Shown one piece after another: positions 1-6,280 of a DNA stretch of 10,698 bases (its first letter is position 1; every line of letters begins with the position of its first letter). Under the pieces are notes generated by a model, which saw only the letters and a program-made list of their open reading frames with translations, ran no database searches and had not been told where the DNA came from. This DNA is from Oscillospiraceae bacterium. Its GTDB lineage: Bacteria > Bacillota > Clostridia > Oscillospirales > Oscillospiraceae. Made by a program: the position numbers and the translations under genes. Location of the stretch: the NCBI GenBank assembly GCA_017420125.1, contig JAFOJR010000027.1:1-10698 (forward strand). Reading direction: 5' to 3'.

Positions 1-716
1 AGGCCGATACTGCCCTGGGCGCCCGGCAGACGATACAATTTTGCTACGCCGCCATCCTGTTCCATGGGAATCAGCGTGGGGAGCTGTTGCAAAACCGCAT
101 CGCAGGAGAGGAATGCCGCAGCGGAGAAGTCCCCGCTGTCATACATGGGCATCAGTTCGATAAAACGCATGTCTATCGGATAAATGCGGGTCAGTTCAGC
201 TAAGGCGGGAATTTCGTCATCGTTGAATCCACCAATGAGCACGGCGTTGAGCTTGATTTTTTCAAATCCTGCGGCCAGCGCCGCCTCCAGACCCTGCAGA
301 GCTTGCTGCAAGGTGCCGCGGCGGGTGATATGGGCGTATTTGTCTGCCTGCAGCGTATCAAGACTGATGTTCAGCCGTGAGACCCCGGCGCGCTTCAAAG
401 GTTTCGCGAAGGATGGAAGCAACGTGCCGTTGGTGGTGATGCATACTTGTTGAATGCCGGGGATCTGCGCCGTCCTTTCACAGATGGAAAGGATATTTTT
501 CTTCACCAGCGGCTCTCCGCCGGTGATCCGGAGCTTTGTGATCCCCAACGAGGCGGCGATGGTTACAGCTTGCACCATCTCATCTTCCGTCAGCATTTCC
601 GTATGGGGCCTTTTGCAAATCCCATCTTCAGGCATGCAGTAACGACAGCGAAGATTGCACAGTTCGGTAACCGAAAGGCGCAAATACGTAATGGCTCTGC
701 CAAAAGAATCGATCAT
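1..716 (-). CDS. moaA: MoaA, GTP 3',8-cyclase (radical SAM), C-terminus cut by window edge
   Basis: First enzyme of molybdenum cofactor synthesis: with S-adenosylmethionine and iron-sulfur clusters it rearranges GTP to 3',8-cyclo-7,8-dihydro-GTP in the cytoplasm, which MoaC then converts to cPMP. The frame is open from the ATG at 716 to base 1 (238 codons). The radical-SAM cluster motif CNLRCRYCMP has Cys20, Cys24 and Cys27, preceded by the MoaA-typical RLSVTEL. The SAM-contact motif RITGGEP follows, then TTNGTLL and LNISLDTL. The second cluster's cysteines would lie beyond the window. The start is set by GGGAG about 8 nt before the ATG. The upstream gene's TGA (720-718) is one base before this ATG, so the two are almost certainly translationally coupled. 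It is the last visible gene of the mod operon. The family call is very secure. Confidence 0.97.
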   Translation of the reverse strand, partial: MIDSFGRAITYLRLSVTELCNLRCRYCMPEDGICKRPHTEMLTEDEMVQAVTIAASLGITKLRITGGEPLVKKNILSICERTAQIPGIQQVCITTNGTLLPSFAKPLKRAGVSRLNISLDTLQADKYAHITRRGTLQQALQGLEAALAAGFEKIKLNAVLIGGFNDDEIPALAELTRIYPIDMRFIELMPMYDSGDFSAAAFLSCDAVLQQLPTLIPMEQDGGVAKLYRLPGAQGSIG

Positions 717-717
717 A

Positions 718-1734
718 TCAATATCTCCCAAAAGTGCAATTGGGAAAATGGCAGGATTTGCACTGCTGGCAAAGTCCGCCGTTCCCAAGACGTACGAAAT
801 CTTCTTTTGTAAACTTTTCCCCTGCAAATACCTGTGGCAGGAGGACGTCAAACAGTGTGGTGGGCATCTTAATGGCCGCGCTGGGAACACCCAAAATAGC
901 GGTATCGCCTAAATAGGCGGCCAGGGTCATGTTGCCCGGTTGCGCCGGGGCACCGTGGGTGATCACCTGGGCGCCCAGTTTCCGAATGGCAGAGGGAGTC
1001 AGATCATCCGGATCCACGGACATGCCGCCGCTGAAGATCAGAAGATCAGCACCTTGCCCCAAAAATTGCTTTGCGGTTTCTACAATCATATCCAGATCAT
1101 CGTCGCAAATGGAAACCCCTAAAATCTCACAGGGGTATGGTTTCAGCTTTGTCCGCACCACCGGTTCGAATTTATCCTGGATTCGACCACTGTACAGTTC
1201 GGAGCCGGTGATGATTACCCCAACGCGCCGGAAAGTATAAGGACGCAGTTCCAAAAGCGTCTGTGATGCGCAAAGCCGTTCCGCTTCTATGATTTGAGAC
1301 TCTTTCGTCACCAAAGGGACAATGCGCATGGATGCCAGACGCATGCCTTCCTCTGCAGGGTAATGATCCGGTAAAGTGGTGATGGTGATGTCGCCGATGG
1401 CGTTAATGGTTTGCAGCAGTTCGGAATTGACTCGCAACATCCCTGGCCGATCTGCAATCAGGGACACTTTTCCTTCTGTGGGGGTGGTGTAGTGTGCGCC
1501 CTGTACAGGTGCCATTGCCGCCATCCGCAGCGCAGCGTCCTCTTCATGGATTTCACCGGCATTTTCTTCCCAAACAAAGACTGTGCGTTTCCCCAGATCC
1601 AGCAGAGCGGGAATATCTGCCTCCTGGATGACATGGCCGCGCCGGAAGGCAGCGCCTTTCAAATCGTCCCGTATGGCGGTGATGTCGTGGCAAAGTGTCA
1701 GGCCGACAGCCTGTTCAATGGTTACTTTTTTCAT
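718..1734 (-). CDS. Molybdopterin-binding protein (MoeA/MogA-type domain) with four-cysteine tail
   Basis: A 338-residue cytoplasmic protein, probably in molybdenum cofactor maturation or insertion. Residues 170-305 match the MoCF/MogA molybdopterin-binding fold: VGVIITGSEL (171-180), a GGMSVDPDDLTP loop near 236-247 equivalent to the GGxSxxxxD segment of MoeA/MogA, then QPGNMTLA and ILGVPSAA, resembling the MoeA substrate loop. The N-terminal 165 residues (from KKVTIEQAVGLTL) resemble no MoeA domain I can name. The C-terminal tail has four cysteines (322, 325, 328, 333; C-x2-C-x2-C-x4-C), suggesting a metal or Fe-S site. The ATG at 1734 was chosen because AAAGGAG lies upstream, although the spacing is long at about 13 nt; an in-frame TTG at 1767 is less likely. 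It lies 45 nt after modC and one base before moaA. Such proteins commonly accompany molybdate transporters in Clostridia. Whether it replaces MoeA or serves a molybdenum hydroxylase cannot be told here. Confidence 0.85.
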   Translation of the reverse strand: MKKVTIEQAVGLTLCHDITAIRDDLKGAAFRRGHVIQEADIPALLDLGKRTVFVWEENAGEIHEEDAALRMAAMAPVQGAHYTTPTEGKVSLIADRPGMLRVNSELLQTINAIGDITITTLPDHYPAEEGMRLASMRIVPLVTKESQIIEAERLCASQTLLELRPYTFRRVGVIITGSELYSGRIQDKFEPVVRTKLKPYPCEILGVSICDDDLDMIVETAKQFLGQGADLLIFSGGMSVDPDDLTPSAIRKLGAQVITHGAPAQPGNMTLAAYLGDTAILGVPSAAIKMPTTLFDVLLPQVFAGEKFTKEDFVRLGNGGLCQQCKSCHFPNCTFGRY

Positions 1735-1779
1735 GTAATTTTTCGGTCTCCTTTCCGATTTAGGCAAATGGGAAATTAT

Positions 1780-2835
1780 TCATTCCGAAGCGATGTTCTC
1801 TCGCAGCAACACTGTCGTTCCCGGCGGCAGGTGGATTTCCACCTGGTTTGCCCGCAGTTTGTGCCAAGTCTGTTGGTCTATCTCCCAACCAAAGGGAATG
1901 CCTTGGCTGCCGACAGGCTTTAACATGATAGTATAAGAAAACGGGTTTTTAATTTCTTCCACCACTTGACAGGTAAAAGCGTTTGGGCCTGAACCGCTGC
2001 AAATATCGTGCATGCGAAAGCCGACATACTGCGCGGATCCCACAAGGGTATCTGTGGCAAGCACAAGATCCCAATCCAACGCTCTCACGTGGAAATCGTC
2101 AATTTTTTCAATGGGAGAAATATTTTTACAACCGGTGAGTAAAGCGGCAGTCGGTGTGGCAGGATTGGAAAAAACGGTTTCTTTCGGGCCGAAGGTTTCC
2201 ACCATGCCCTGGTTCATTACTGCGATTTGGTCCGACAGACGAAACACTTCATCTCTGTCGTGGGAAACCAGAACGACAGTTTTGCCAAAGGAACGGAGTA
2301 CTTCCCGTACCTGCTGTTCCAATCGAAAGCGCAAATGGCTGTCCAAAGCGGAAAAGGGCTCGTCCAGCAGCAGGATGTGAGGGCTGGATACCAGAATTCT
2401 GGCAAGAGCTGTCCGCTGCTGCTGCCCGCCGGAAAGCTGAGCAGGATAATGGTTTGCCAGTTCGGTCAGGTGAAAGCTGTTCATGAACGCCTTCACATTT
2501 TCTTCCTGTCTGGCAGGGTCTCGTTCCCGCTTCGCGCCGGTCCGAATGTTTTGCAGCACTGTCATATTGGGAAACAGGGCATAGCTTTGAAACATAAGGC
2601 CAGCCCGTCGTTGCTGTGGCGTCAGATTGATACCGCGCTCGGAGTCGAACAAAGTAATGCCATCTACCACGATTTTGCCTTTGTCCGGCCGTTCGATACC
2701 GGCAATACATTTAAGCGTTATGCTCTTTCCGCAGCCGGAAGCACCCAAAAGGGAGACGATTTCATTCCCGACGTCCAACTGAACTTTTAAACGGAAATTG
2801 CCCAGGCGCTTTTCAATATCCATAAAAAGTGACAT
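1780..2835 (-). CDS. modC: ModC, molybdate ABC transporter ATP-binding protein
   Basis: ATPase subunit of the ModABC molybdate importer, acting on the inner face of the membrane with the ModB dimer. It is 351 residues, the usual ModC length. Walker A GASGCGKS is at 31-38, the Q-loop at FQSYALFPN (Gln83), the ABC signature LSGGQQQR at 134-141, Walker B ILLLDEP at 154-160 with Glu159, the D-loop SALD after it, and the H-loop VSHDRDE with His192. Residues from about 230 form a C-terminal accessory domain where ModC proteins carry a MOP/TOBE-like regulatory domain. The start at 2835 is set by AAAGGAG 7 nt upstream. The ATG shares its A with the TGA of modB (TGATG), so the two genes are translationally coupled. 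Spermidine, sulfate and iron ATPases share these motifs; the choice of molybdate rests on neighbouring modA, modB and moaA. All catalytic residues are present. Confidence 0.93.
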   Translation of the reverse strand: MSLFMDIEKRLGNFRLKVQLDVGNEIVSLLGASGCGKSITLKCIAGIERPDKGKIVVDGITLFDSERGINLTPQQRRAGLMFQSYALFPNMTVLQNIRTGAKRERDPARQEENVKAFMNSFHLTELANHYPAQLSGGQQQRTALARILVSSPHILLLDEPFSALDSHLRFRLEQQVREVLRSFGKTVVLVSHDRDEVFRLSDQIAVMNQGMVETFGPKETVFSNPATPTAALLTGCKNISPIEKIDDFHVRALDWDLVLATDTLVGSAQYVGFRMHDICSGSGPNAFTCQVVEEIKNPFSYTIMLKPVGSQGIPFGWEIDQQTWHKLRANQVEIHLPPGTTVLLRENIASE

Positions 2836-3518
2836 CAGGCAGCTCCTTTCCGCCGGCTTGTTTTCCCAGCGTTTTTCTCCAACATATTCACGGCAAGAAG
2901 AACCACAAAGGAAATTACCAGATTCACCAGCACCCATCGGAAAGCAAGGTTGTCATCATTGGTGCGCCAAAGCTGATATACCGTTGTGGAAATGGTGGCA
3001 GTACGGCCGGGGGTATATCCGGCGATCATGCTGGTGGCGCCGTATTCGCCCAAAGCACGGGCAAAAGCGAGAACTGTGCCCGCCAGGATCCCCTGCCGGC
3101 AATAGGGCATGCGAATACGCCAGAAAATATATGTATTGGACAGTCCGATGGACTGGCCGGAATAGGCCAGGGTTTCATCAAAAGATTCAAACGCGCCTCG
3201 GGCCGTGCGGTACATCAGCGGGAAAATGACCACGATTGTGGCAAAGATAGCAGACCACCAGGTCATGGTCAGTTTGATGCCGAAAACGGAAAAAAACCAT
3301 GCGCCCACTGTGCGCTTCGGTCCCAGCACGCGCAGCAGAAGATACCCTACAACCGTAGGCGGCAGCACCAGCGGCAAGGTGAGGATTACGTCCAGGACGC
3401 CTTTAATCAGCCGCGGCGCTTTTGCAATATAATATGCGGCAAAAATACCAATGAAAAAAATGACAAAGGTACTGATGCCGGCGATACGCAGAGAGTTCCA
3501 GAGAGGGAATAAGTCCAT
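2835..3518 (-). CDS. modB: ModB, molybdate ABC transporter permease
   Basis: Membrane permease of the molybdate importer, about 227 residues with five or so hydrophobic helices, for example residues near 10-30, 40-65 and 195-215. The cytoplasmic EAA-type coupling loop that docks onto ModC is visible: TLAYSGQSIGLSNTYIFWRI, followed by LAFARALGEYGATSMIAG, which is characteristic of ModB/CysT-type permeases. Two in-frame ATGs exist at 3527 and 3518. The second is preferred because AAAGGA lies 8 nt before it, whereas the first overlaps the ribosome site. It follows the modA remnant after about 76 nt that contain a strong hairpin, and overlaps modC by one base. The gene has no lesion even though modA upstream is broken. 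Confidence 0.93.
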   Translation of the reverse strand: MDLFPLWNSLRIAGISTFVIFFIGIFAAYYIAKAPRLIKGVLDVILTLPLVLPPTVVGYLLLRVLGPKRTVGAWFFSVFGIKLTMTWWSAIFATIVVIFPLMYRTARGAFESFDETLAYSGQSIGLSNTYIFWRIRMPYCRQGILAGTVLAFARALGEYGATSMIAGYTPGRTATISTTVYQLWRTNDDNLAFRWVLVNLVISFVVLLAVNMLEKNAGKTSRRKGAA

Positions 3519-3536
3519 ATCGTTCATCCTTTAAAA

Positions 3537-3571
3537 GATGGACGGAGCAATAAAAAATGCATCCGTCCATC
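3537..3571 (-). terminator. Intercistronic hairpin between modA and modB, possible attenuator
   Basis: Read on the minus strand, a perfect 10-bp stem GATGGACGGA / TCCGTCCATC encloses a 15-nt loop and is followed by only four Ts, then the modB ribosome site. It lies directly after the modA stop. Such a hairpin could partly terminate transcription or protect the upstream mRNA end, giving more ModA than ModBC, as is common for binding-protein transporters. The short T tract argues for a partial effect. Confidence 0.6.
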
Positions 3572-3594
3572 CGGTACTATAATTTTACTGTAAT

Positions 3595-4438
3595 TTAAGC
3601 AACTGGTGTAAATCCGACTGTCTCAAATACCTGATCTGCTTCATCCCCGGTGAGGTATGTCAGGAATGCCTTTGCAGCGTCCGGATTTTGAGAGGATTTC
3701 AGTACTGCAGCAGGGTAGATAACCTGGCCGCACATTTCAGATGATGCCGCAGTCCACTGCACCTTCCGCAACCTGCGTCGTAACTTCTTTTACGTTGGTG
3801 CCGTAGGTGATTTTTCCAGCAGCGGCAAGTGCTGCTTCATCCAGTTTATAATAGTCCAGGATTTTCTGGGTATACTGTCCCACCGGAACATCGGCGTTGC
3901 CCATGGCCAGTATGATATCGCCGTCTTTCAGACTGGCAGCCAGATCGTCATAGGAGTTGATATTGGCGGGGTTTCCTTCGGGAACAGCAAGTGCTACTTT
4001 ATTTTCCAGGATGTCAAAGCGGCTGCCTTCAAGGATGAAGTCCAGTCCTTCGGTATTGACGTCTGGCTCAGCGTTGATGTCCAGTTGATTCATCTGCTTC
4101 TGGCCGGCGGAAATAAAGATGTCGCAGTTGGCGCCTTCCTGAATCTGGGTCTTTAATGTACCGGAAGAGTCAAAATTGAAAACCAGAGTGACATTCGGAT
4201 TGGCCTTCATATAAGCGTCGCCCAGTTCTGTCAGCGTTTCGGTCATGGAAGCGGCGGCAAATACGGTCAGTTCCACAGGCTCTCCGTTTGCAGCGGCGTC
4301 CGCGGTGGGAGCAGCGGACACATCAGCGGAAGCAGCGGCTCCGTCGTCTGTGTTTGCATCCGACGAAGTGGTTCCGCAGCCTGCAAACAGGCAGAAGATA
4401 AGGCAAAGAGCCAAAAGCAGCGGGATGGTTTTTTTCAT
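3595..4438 (-). pseudogene. modA: modA, molybdate-binding lipoprotein, broken by an internal deletion/frameshift
   Basis: ModA is the extracellular molybdate/tungstate-binding lipoprotein that feeds ModB. The start at 4438 has AAAGGAGG 7 nt upstream. The N-terminus is a lipoprotein signal (MKKTIPLLLALCLIF, lipobox LFAGC, Cys21), then an Ala/Asp/Ser-rich linker, then the ModA fold: VFAAASMTETL and FNFDSSGTLKTQ carry the two ligand serines, followed by CDIFISAG and PVGQYTQKIL. The frame ends at 3737 just after EGAVDCGII. The expected C-terminus continues in the +1 frame from GAA at 3738 as EMCGQVIYPAAVLK...FETVGFTPVA, stopping at 3597-3595 (TAA). Homologues have about 17-18 more residues here, starting with a Tyr after GI[IV] that contacts molybdate. 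The simplest reading is loss of about 53 nt (3n+2). An assembly error is possible. The family is certain and the inactivation likely. Confidence 0.88.
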
Positions 4439-4569
4439 GTGGGTTCCTCCTTTAAGATATTAATCGAATCATTTGTCTTTTCCCTCTGGGAAAAAGCTGC
4501 TTCCCAGACGAAAAAGAAACAAAGCCCTGATTCCTCTCGTTCTATTTTTGGAAAGAGAACGGAGAGGAC
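4439..4569 (-). promoter_or_regulatory. Structured 5' leader of the mod operon
   Basis: The region between the predicted transcription start (about 4569) and the modA ATG is about 130 nt, long for a simple leader. Two hairpins are visible on the minus strand. One is an 11-bp stem with one bulged C (4567-4556 with 4543-4533, 12-nt loop), starting within a few bases of the predicted mRNA 5' end. The other is a 7-bp stem CTGGGAA/TTCCCAG (4507-4486). The modA ribosome site (4450-4446) is outside both. I cannot match it to a known Moco or tungsten riboswitch by eye, and I see no ModE-type palindrome. Confidence 0.5.
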
Positions 4570-4575
4570 AATTGC

Positions 4576-4604
4576 ATTATACTCCAGAAAACGAGGCAAA
4601 TCAA
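4576..4604 (-). promoter_or_regulatory. Sigma-A promoter of the mod operon
   Basis: On the minus strand, TTGATT (4604-4599) and a perfect TATAAT (4581-4576) are separated by 17 bp, close to the sigma-A consensus. The predicted start is near 4569. It points toward modA and is the only strong promoter seen for the five-gene operon. Confidence 0.8.
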
Positions 4605-4669
4605 GCTTTATTCTAAAAAAAGAACAACGAAAATAAAGTTTCTTCTTTTTGACTTTTATTCGCCAAAGG

Positions 4670-4698
4670 TGGAAACAGGACCGGGATTATGATACAAT
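4670..4698 (+). promoter_or_regulatory. Promoter of the tyrosine phosphatase gene (extended -10)
   Basis: TACAAT at 4693-4698 is preceded by TGA, giving an extended -10 (TGnTACAAT). At 17 bp upstream is a weak -35, TGGAAA. The predicted start is near 4705, about 45 nt before the ATG. It is divergent from the mod promoter, with about 65 bp between the two -35 elements. The TTGACT at 4649 is badly spaced and was not used. Confidence 0.6.
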
Positions 4699-4750
4699 AA
4701 AAAACCGAAAACACCATCGAGAGAATTTTCTCGTGGGAAGGAGTTTAATC

Positions 4751-5233
4751 ATGTCGGAAAAAAGGCAAGAGAAAATTAAAATTTTATTTGTCTGTCTGGG
4801 CAATATTTGCCGCAGTCCCATGGCAGAATTTGTAATGAAAGATTTGGTGCAGACAGAAGGGCTGGCAGATCAGTTCCAGATTGATTCCGCAGGCACGCTT
4901 CGGCAGGAAGTGGGGAAACCGGTGTATGCCCCTGCCCGTGAAAAACTGTTGGAGCACGGAATCGACCCGGCGGGAAAAGCTGCCCGCCTGCTGTGCAGGG
5001 AAGATTATGAAACATATGATTTGCTGATCGGCATGGAACATTCCAATTTGCAGGAGATGCACCGCATTTGCGGCGGAGACCCAAAAGGGAAGTTTCACAG
5101 CCTGCTGTCCTTTGCCGGGCGGCAGGGCGGTATTGCAGATCCTTATTTCACCGGGGATTTTCAGCAGACATATGAGGACGTGATAGAGGGATGTCAGGGA
5201 CTGCTTTCTGCCCTTCGGGATCAAGAAGTATAA
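4751..5233 (+). CDS. Low-molecular-weight protein tyrosine phosphatase
   Basis: Cytoplasmic phosphatase that removes phosphate from protein tyrosine (or arginine in some family members) through a cysteine-phosphate intermediate. It is 160 residues, the normal size for the family. The P-loop VCLGNICRSP follows the first strand, with nucleophile Cys15 and Arg21 (C-x5-R). The general-acid aspartate lies in DPYFTGDF near residue 130, and IGMEHSN marks the mid-domain. The start is set by AAGGAG (4738-4743) 7 nt before the ATG at 4751; reading further upstream would cross the promoter. It stands alone, divergent from mod and convergent with pgeF. The nearest models would be Bacillus YwlE or YfkJ, but sequence alone does not choose between arginine and tyrosine phosphatase activity, so no symbol is given. 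Confidence 0.93.
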   Translation: MSEKRQEKIKILFVCLGNICRSPMAEFVMKDLVQTEGLADQFQIDSAGTLRQEVGKPVYAPAREKLLEHGIDPAGKAARLLCREDYETYDLLIGMEHSNLQEMHRICGGDPKGKFHSLLSFAGRQGGIADPYFTGDFQQTYEDVIEGCQGLLSALRDQEV

Positions 5234-5242
5234 GCCCTGTAA

Positions 5243-5280
5243 AAAACCCGCCGCTCTTTTATGAAAGAGCGGCGGGTTTT
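5243..5280. terminator. Bidirectional rho-independent terminator
   Basis: A perfect 17-bp inverted repeat (5243-5259 with 5264-5280) with a TATG loop, GC-rich core CCCGCCGCTCT and A/T ends. On the minus strand the stem is followed by six Ts (strong exit for pgeF); on the plus strand four Ts close the stem (exit for the phosphatase gene). It begins 10 nt after the phosphatase stop codon and serves the two convergent genes. Confidence 0.92.
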
Positions 5281-5323
5281 GGCATATTGGCGGCGAAAAA
5301 ATACAAACACAACAAAGGCACTT

Positions 5324-6133
5324 TTAAGACAGCAGTTGAATGCAGGAAGCCTGAGAGCCCCGGTTGTTCTGTACCCGGCGATGGGACCAGTAGAGGGCGG
5401 GCTGGCAGTGGGTACAGTCCTGCGCTGCAGAAATGTGCAGGACACCTGCCTGGCGCAGCCAGAGGGCATTGATGCCCTTCAAATCCACATGGAATTTTGG
5501 GCCGCGGGGCTGGATATACGGCGTGACGGTTTCGCCCAAAGCTGCTTTTAAAGCGGCAGGAACATCTGCATCCGTTTCAAAACAGTCCTGACAGATCCCC
5601 GGTCCGATGGCGGCCAGGATGTTTCCCGGTTGGCAGCCATAGACTTTCCCCATCTTTTCCACTGCCTTTTTCACAATACCAAGTGCAGTGCCCCGCCAGC
5701 CGGCATGGACGGCGCCGATGGCCCGCTGGACCGGGTCATACAGCAAAATGGGGATGCAGTCTGCGGTGAAGATCACCAGCGGCAGACCGGGTACGTTGGT
5801 AATCAGCCCGTCGGCTTCATAGTCGATGGGACGAAACAGCCCTTTCCCCGCGTCTTCCCCGGTGACCACGCGAATATTGTCCTGGTGCACCTGACGGGAG
5901 AAAACCAGCTGTTTTTCTGAAAGGCCTACATCGCTGCAGAAGATATGATAGTTTTCCAGAACGGCTGCCGGGGCATCGCCCCGATTGGCTCCCAGGTTGA
6001 GGGAAGCGTAAATTCCCCGGCTGACGCCGCCCTTCCGGGTGGAAAAAGCATGGGCAACCCCGCCGGCAGCGCGGAAATCATCGGAAACAAGATAAACAAG
6101 GCCGTTTGGCCGCTGGATGGTAACAATCGACAT
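5324..6133 (-). CDS. pgeF: PgeF/YfiH, peptidoglycan editing factor (multicopper-oxidase-like laccase-domain family)
   Basis: A 269-residue cytoplasmic protein of the DUF152/YfiH family. E. coli members prevent misincorporation of serine into peptidoglycan precursors, and relatives (FAMIN/LACC1-like) act on purine nucleosides as adenosine deaminase/phosphorylase. The zinc-site triad is intact: His83 in SRQVHQ, Cys126 in TADCIPIL and His143 in AVHAGWRG. Other family marks are HAFSTRKGGVS (28-38), SLNLG (44-48), AIGPGICQDCFE and a C-terminal SHRR. The start at 6133 was chosen for GGAGG 6 nt upstream; the 40 extra residues possible before it would run through a strong hairpin and lack coding character. 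It follows secA in the same direction but is separated by a terminator-like hairpin. The family is firm; which activity matters in this organism is not shown. Confidence 0.93.
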   Translation of the reverse strand: MSIVTIQRPNGLVYLVSDDFRAAGGVAHAFSTRKGGVSRGIYASLNLGANRGDAPAAVLENYHIFCSDVGLSEKQLVFSRQVHQDNIRVVTGEDAGKGLFRPIDYEADGLITNVPGLPLVIFTADCIPILLYDPVQRAIGAVHAGWRGTALGIVKKAVEKMGKVYGCQPGNILAAIGPGICQDCFETDADVPAALKAALGETVTPYIQPRGPKFHVDLKGINALWLRQAGVLHISAAQDCTHCQPALYWSHRRVQNNRGSQASCIQLLS

Positions 6134-6154
6134 AGAGTTCCTCCGATTAACAGG

Positions 6155-6186
6155 CCGGGCCTCCTCGCGGCAGCGGGGAAGCCCGG
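6155..6186 (-). other. GC-rich hairpin just upstream of the pgeF ribosome site
   Basis: On the minus strand, CCGGGC (6186-6181) pairs with GCCCGG (6160-6155), and the inner arms pair for eight more positions with one mismatch around a TGCC loop. It ends about 10 nt before the GGAGG of pgeF and has no T tract, so it is not a terminator. It may influence pgeF translation or mRNA stability. No convincing promoter was seen between it and secA. Confidence 0.5.
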
Positions 6187-6227
6187 TGAAATTGTTATGA
6201 TAAAGCGGTAACGCGCCGGGTGAGAAA

Positions 6228-6250
6228 TTTTTGGGAAACGATCCCAAAAA
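6228..6250 (-). terminator. Probable terminator of secA
   Basis: On the minus strand, 31 nt after the secA stop, TTTTTGGGA pairs perfectly with TCCCAAAAA around a TCGTT loop (9-bp stem), followed by TTTCT. The stem is A/U-rich, so termination may be partial and some read-through into pgeF is possible. Confidence 0.55.
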
Positions 6251-6280
6251 CACGTCCCGTTTTTAAAGTGACAGCAGAAA

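Noticed and set aside
1735..1767. Longer start (TTG at 1767) for the molybdopterin-binding protein
   Set aside because: The extra 11 residues span the AAAGGAG ribosome site for the ATG at 1734, and the homologous sequence begins at that ATG.
2227..2790. Plus-strand open frame of 187 codons opposite modC
   Set aside because: Antisense shadow of an intact ABC ATPase gene; no ribosome site or recognisable protein.
3737..3739. TGA in modA read as selenocysteine or as a programmed frameshift site
   Set aside because: Reading through in the same frame gives no ModA-like sequence, the conserved tail is in the +1 frame, residues are missing as well as shifted, and no slippery heptamer is apparent.
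6134..6253. 40-residue N-terminal extension of PgeF
   Set aside because: It would translate through a GC hairpin and the GGAGG site; the family normally begins near the ATG at 6133.
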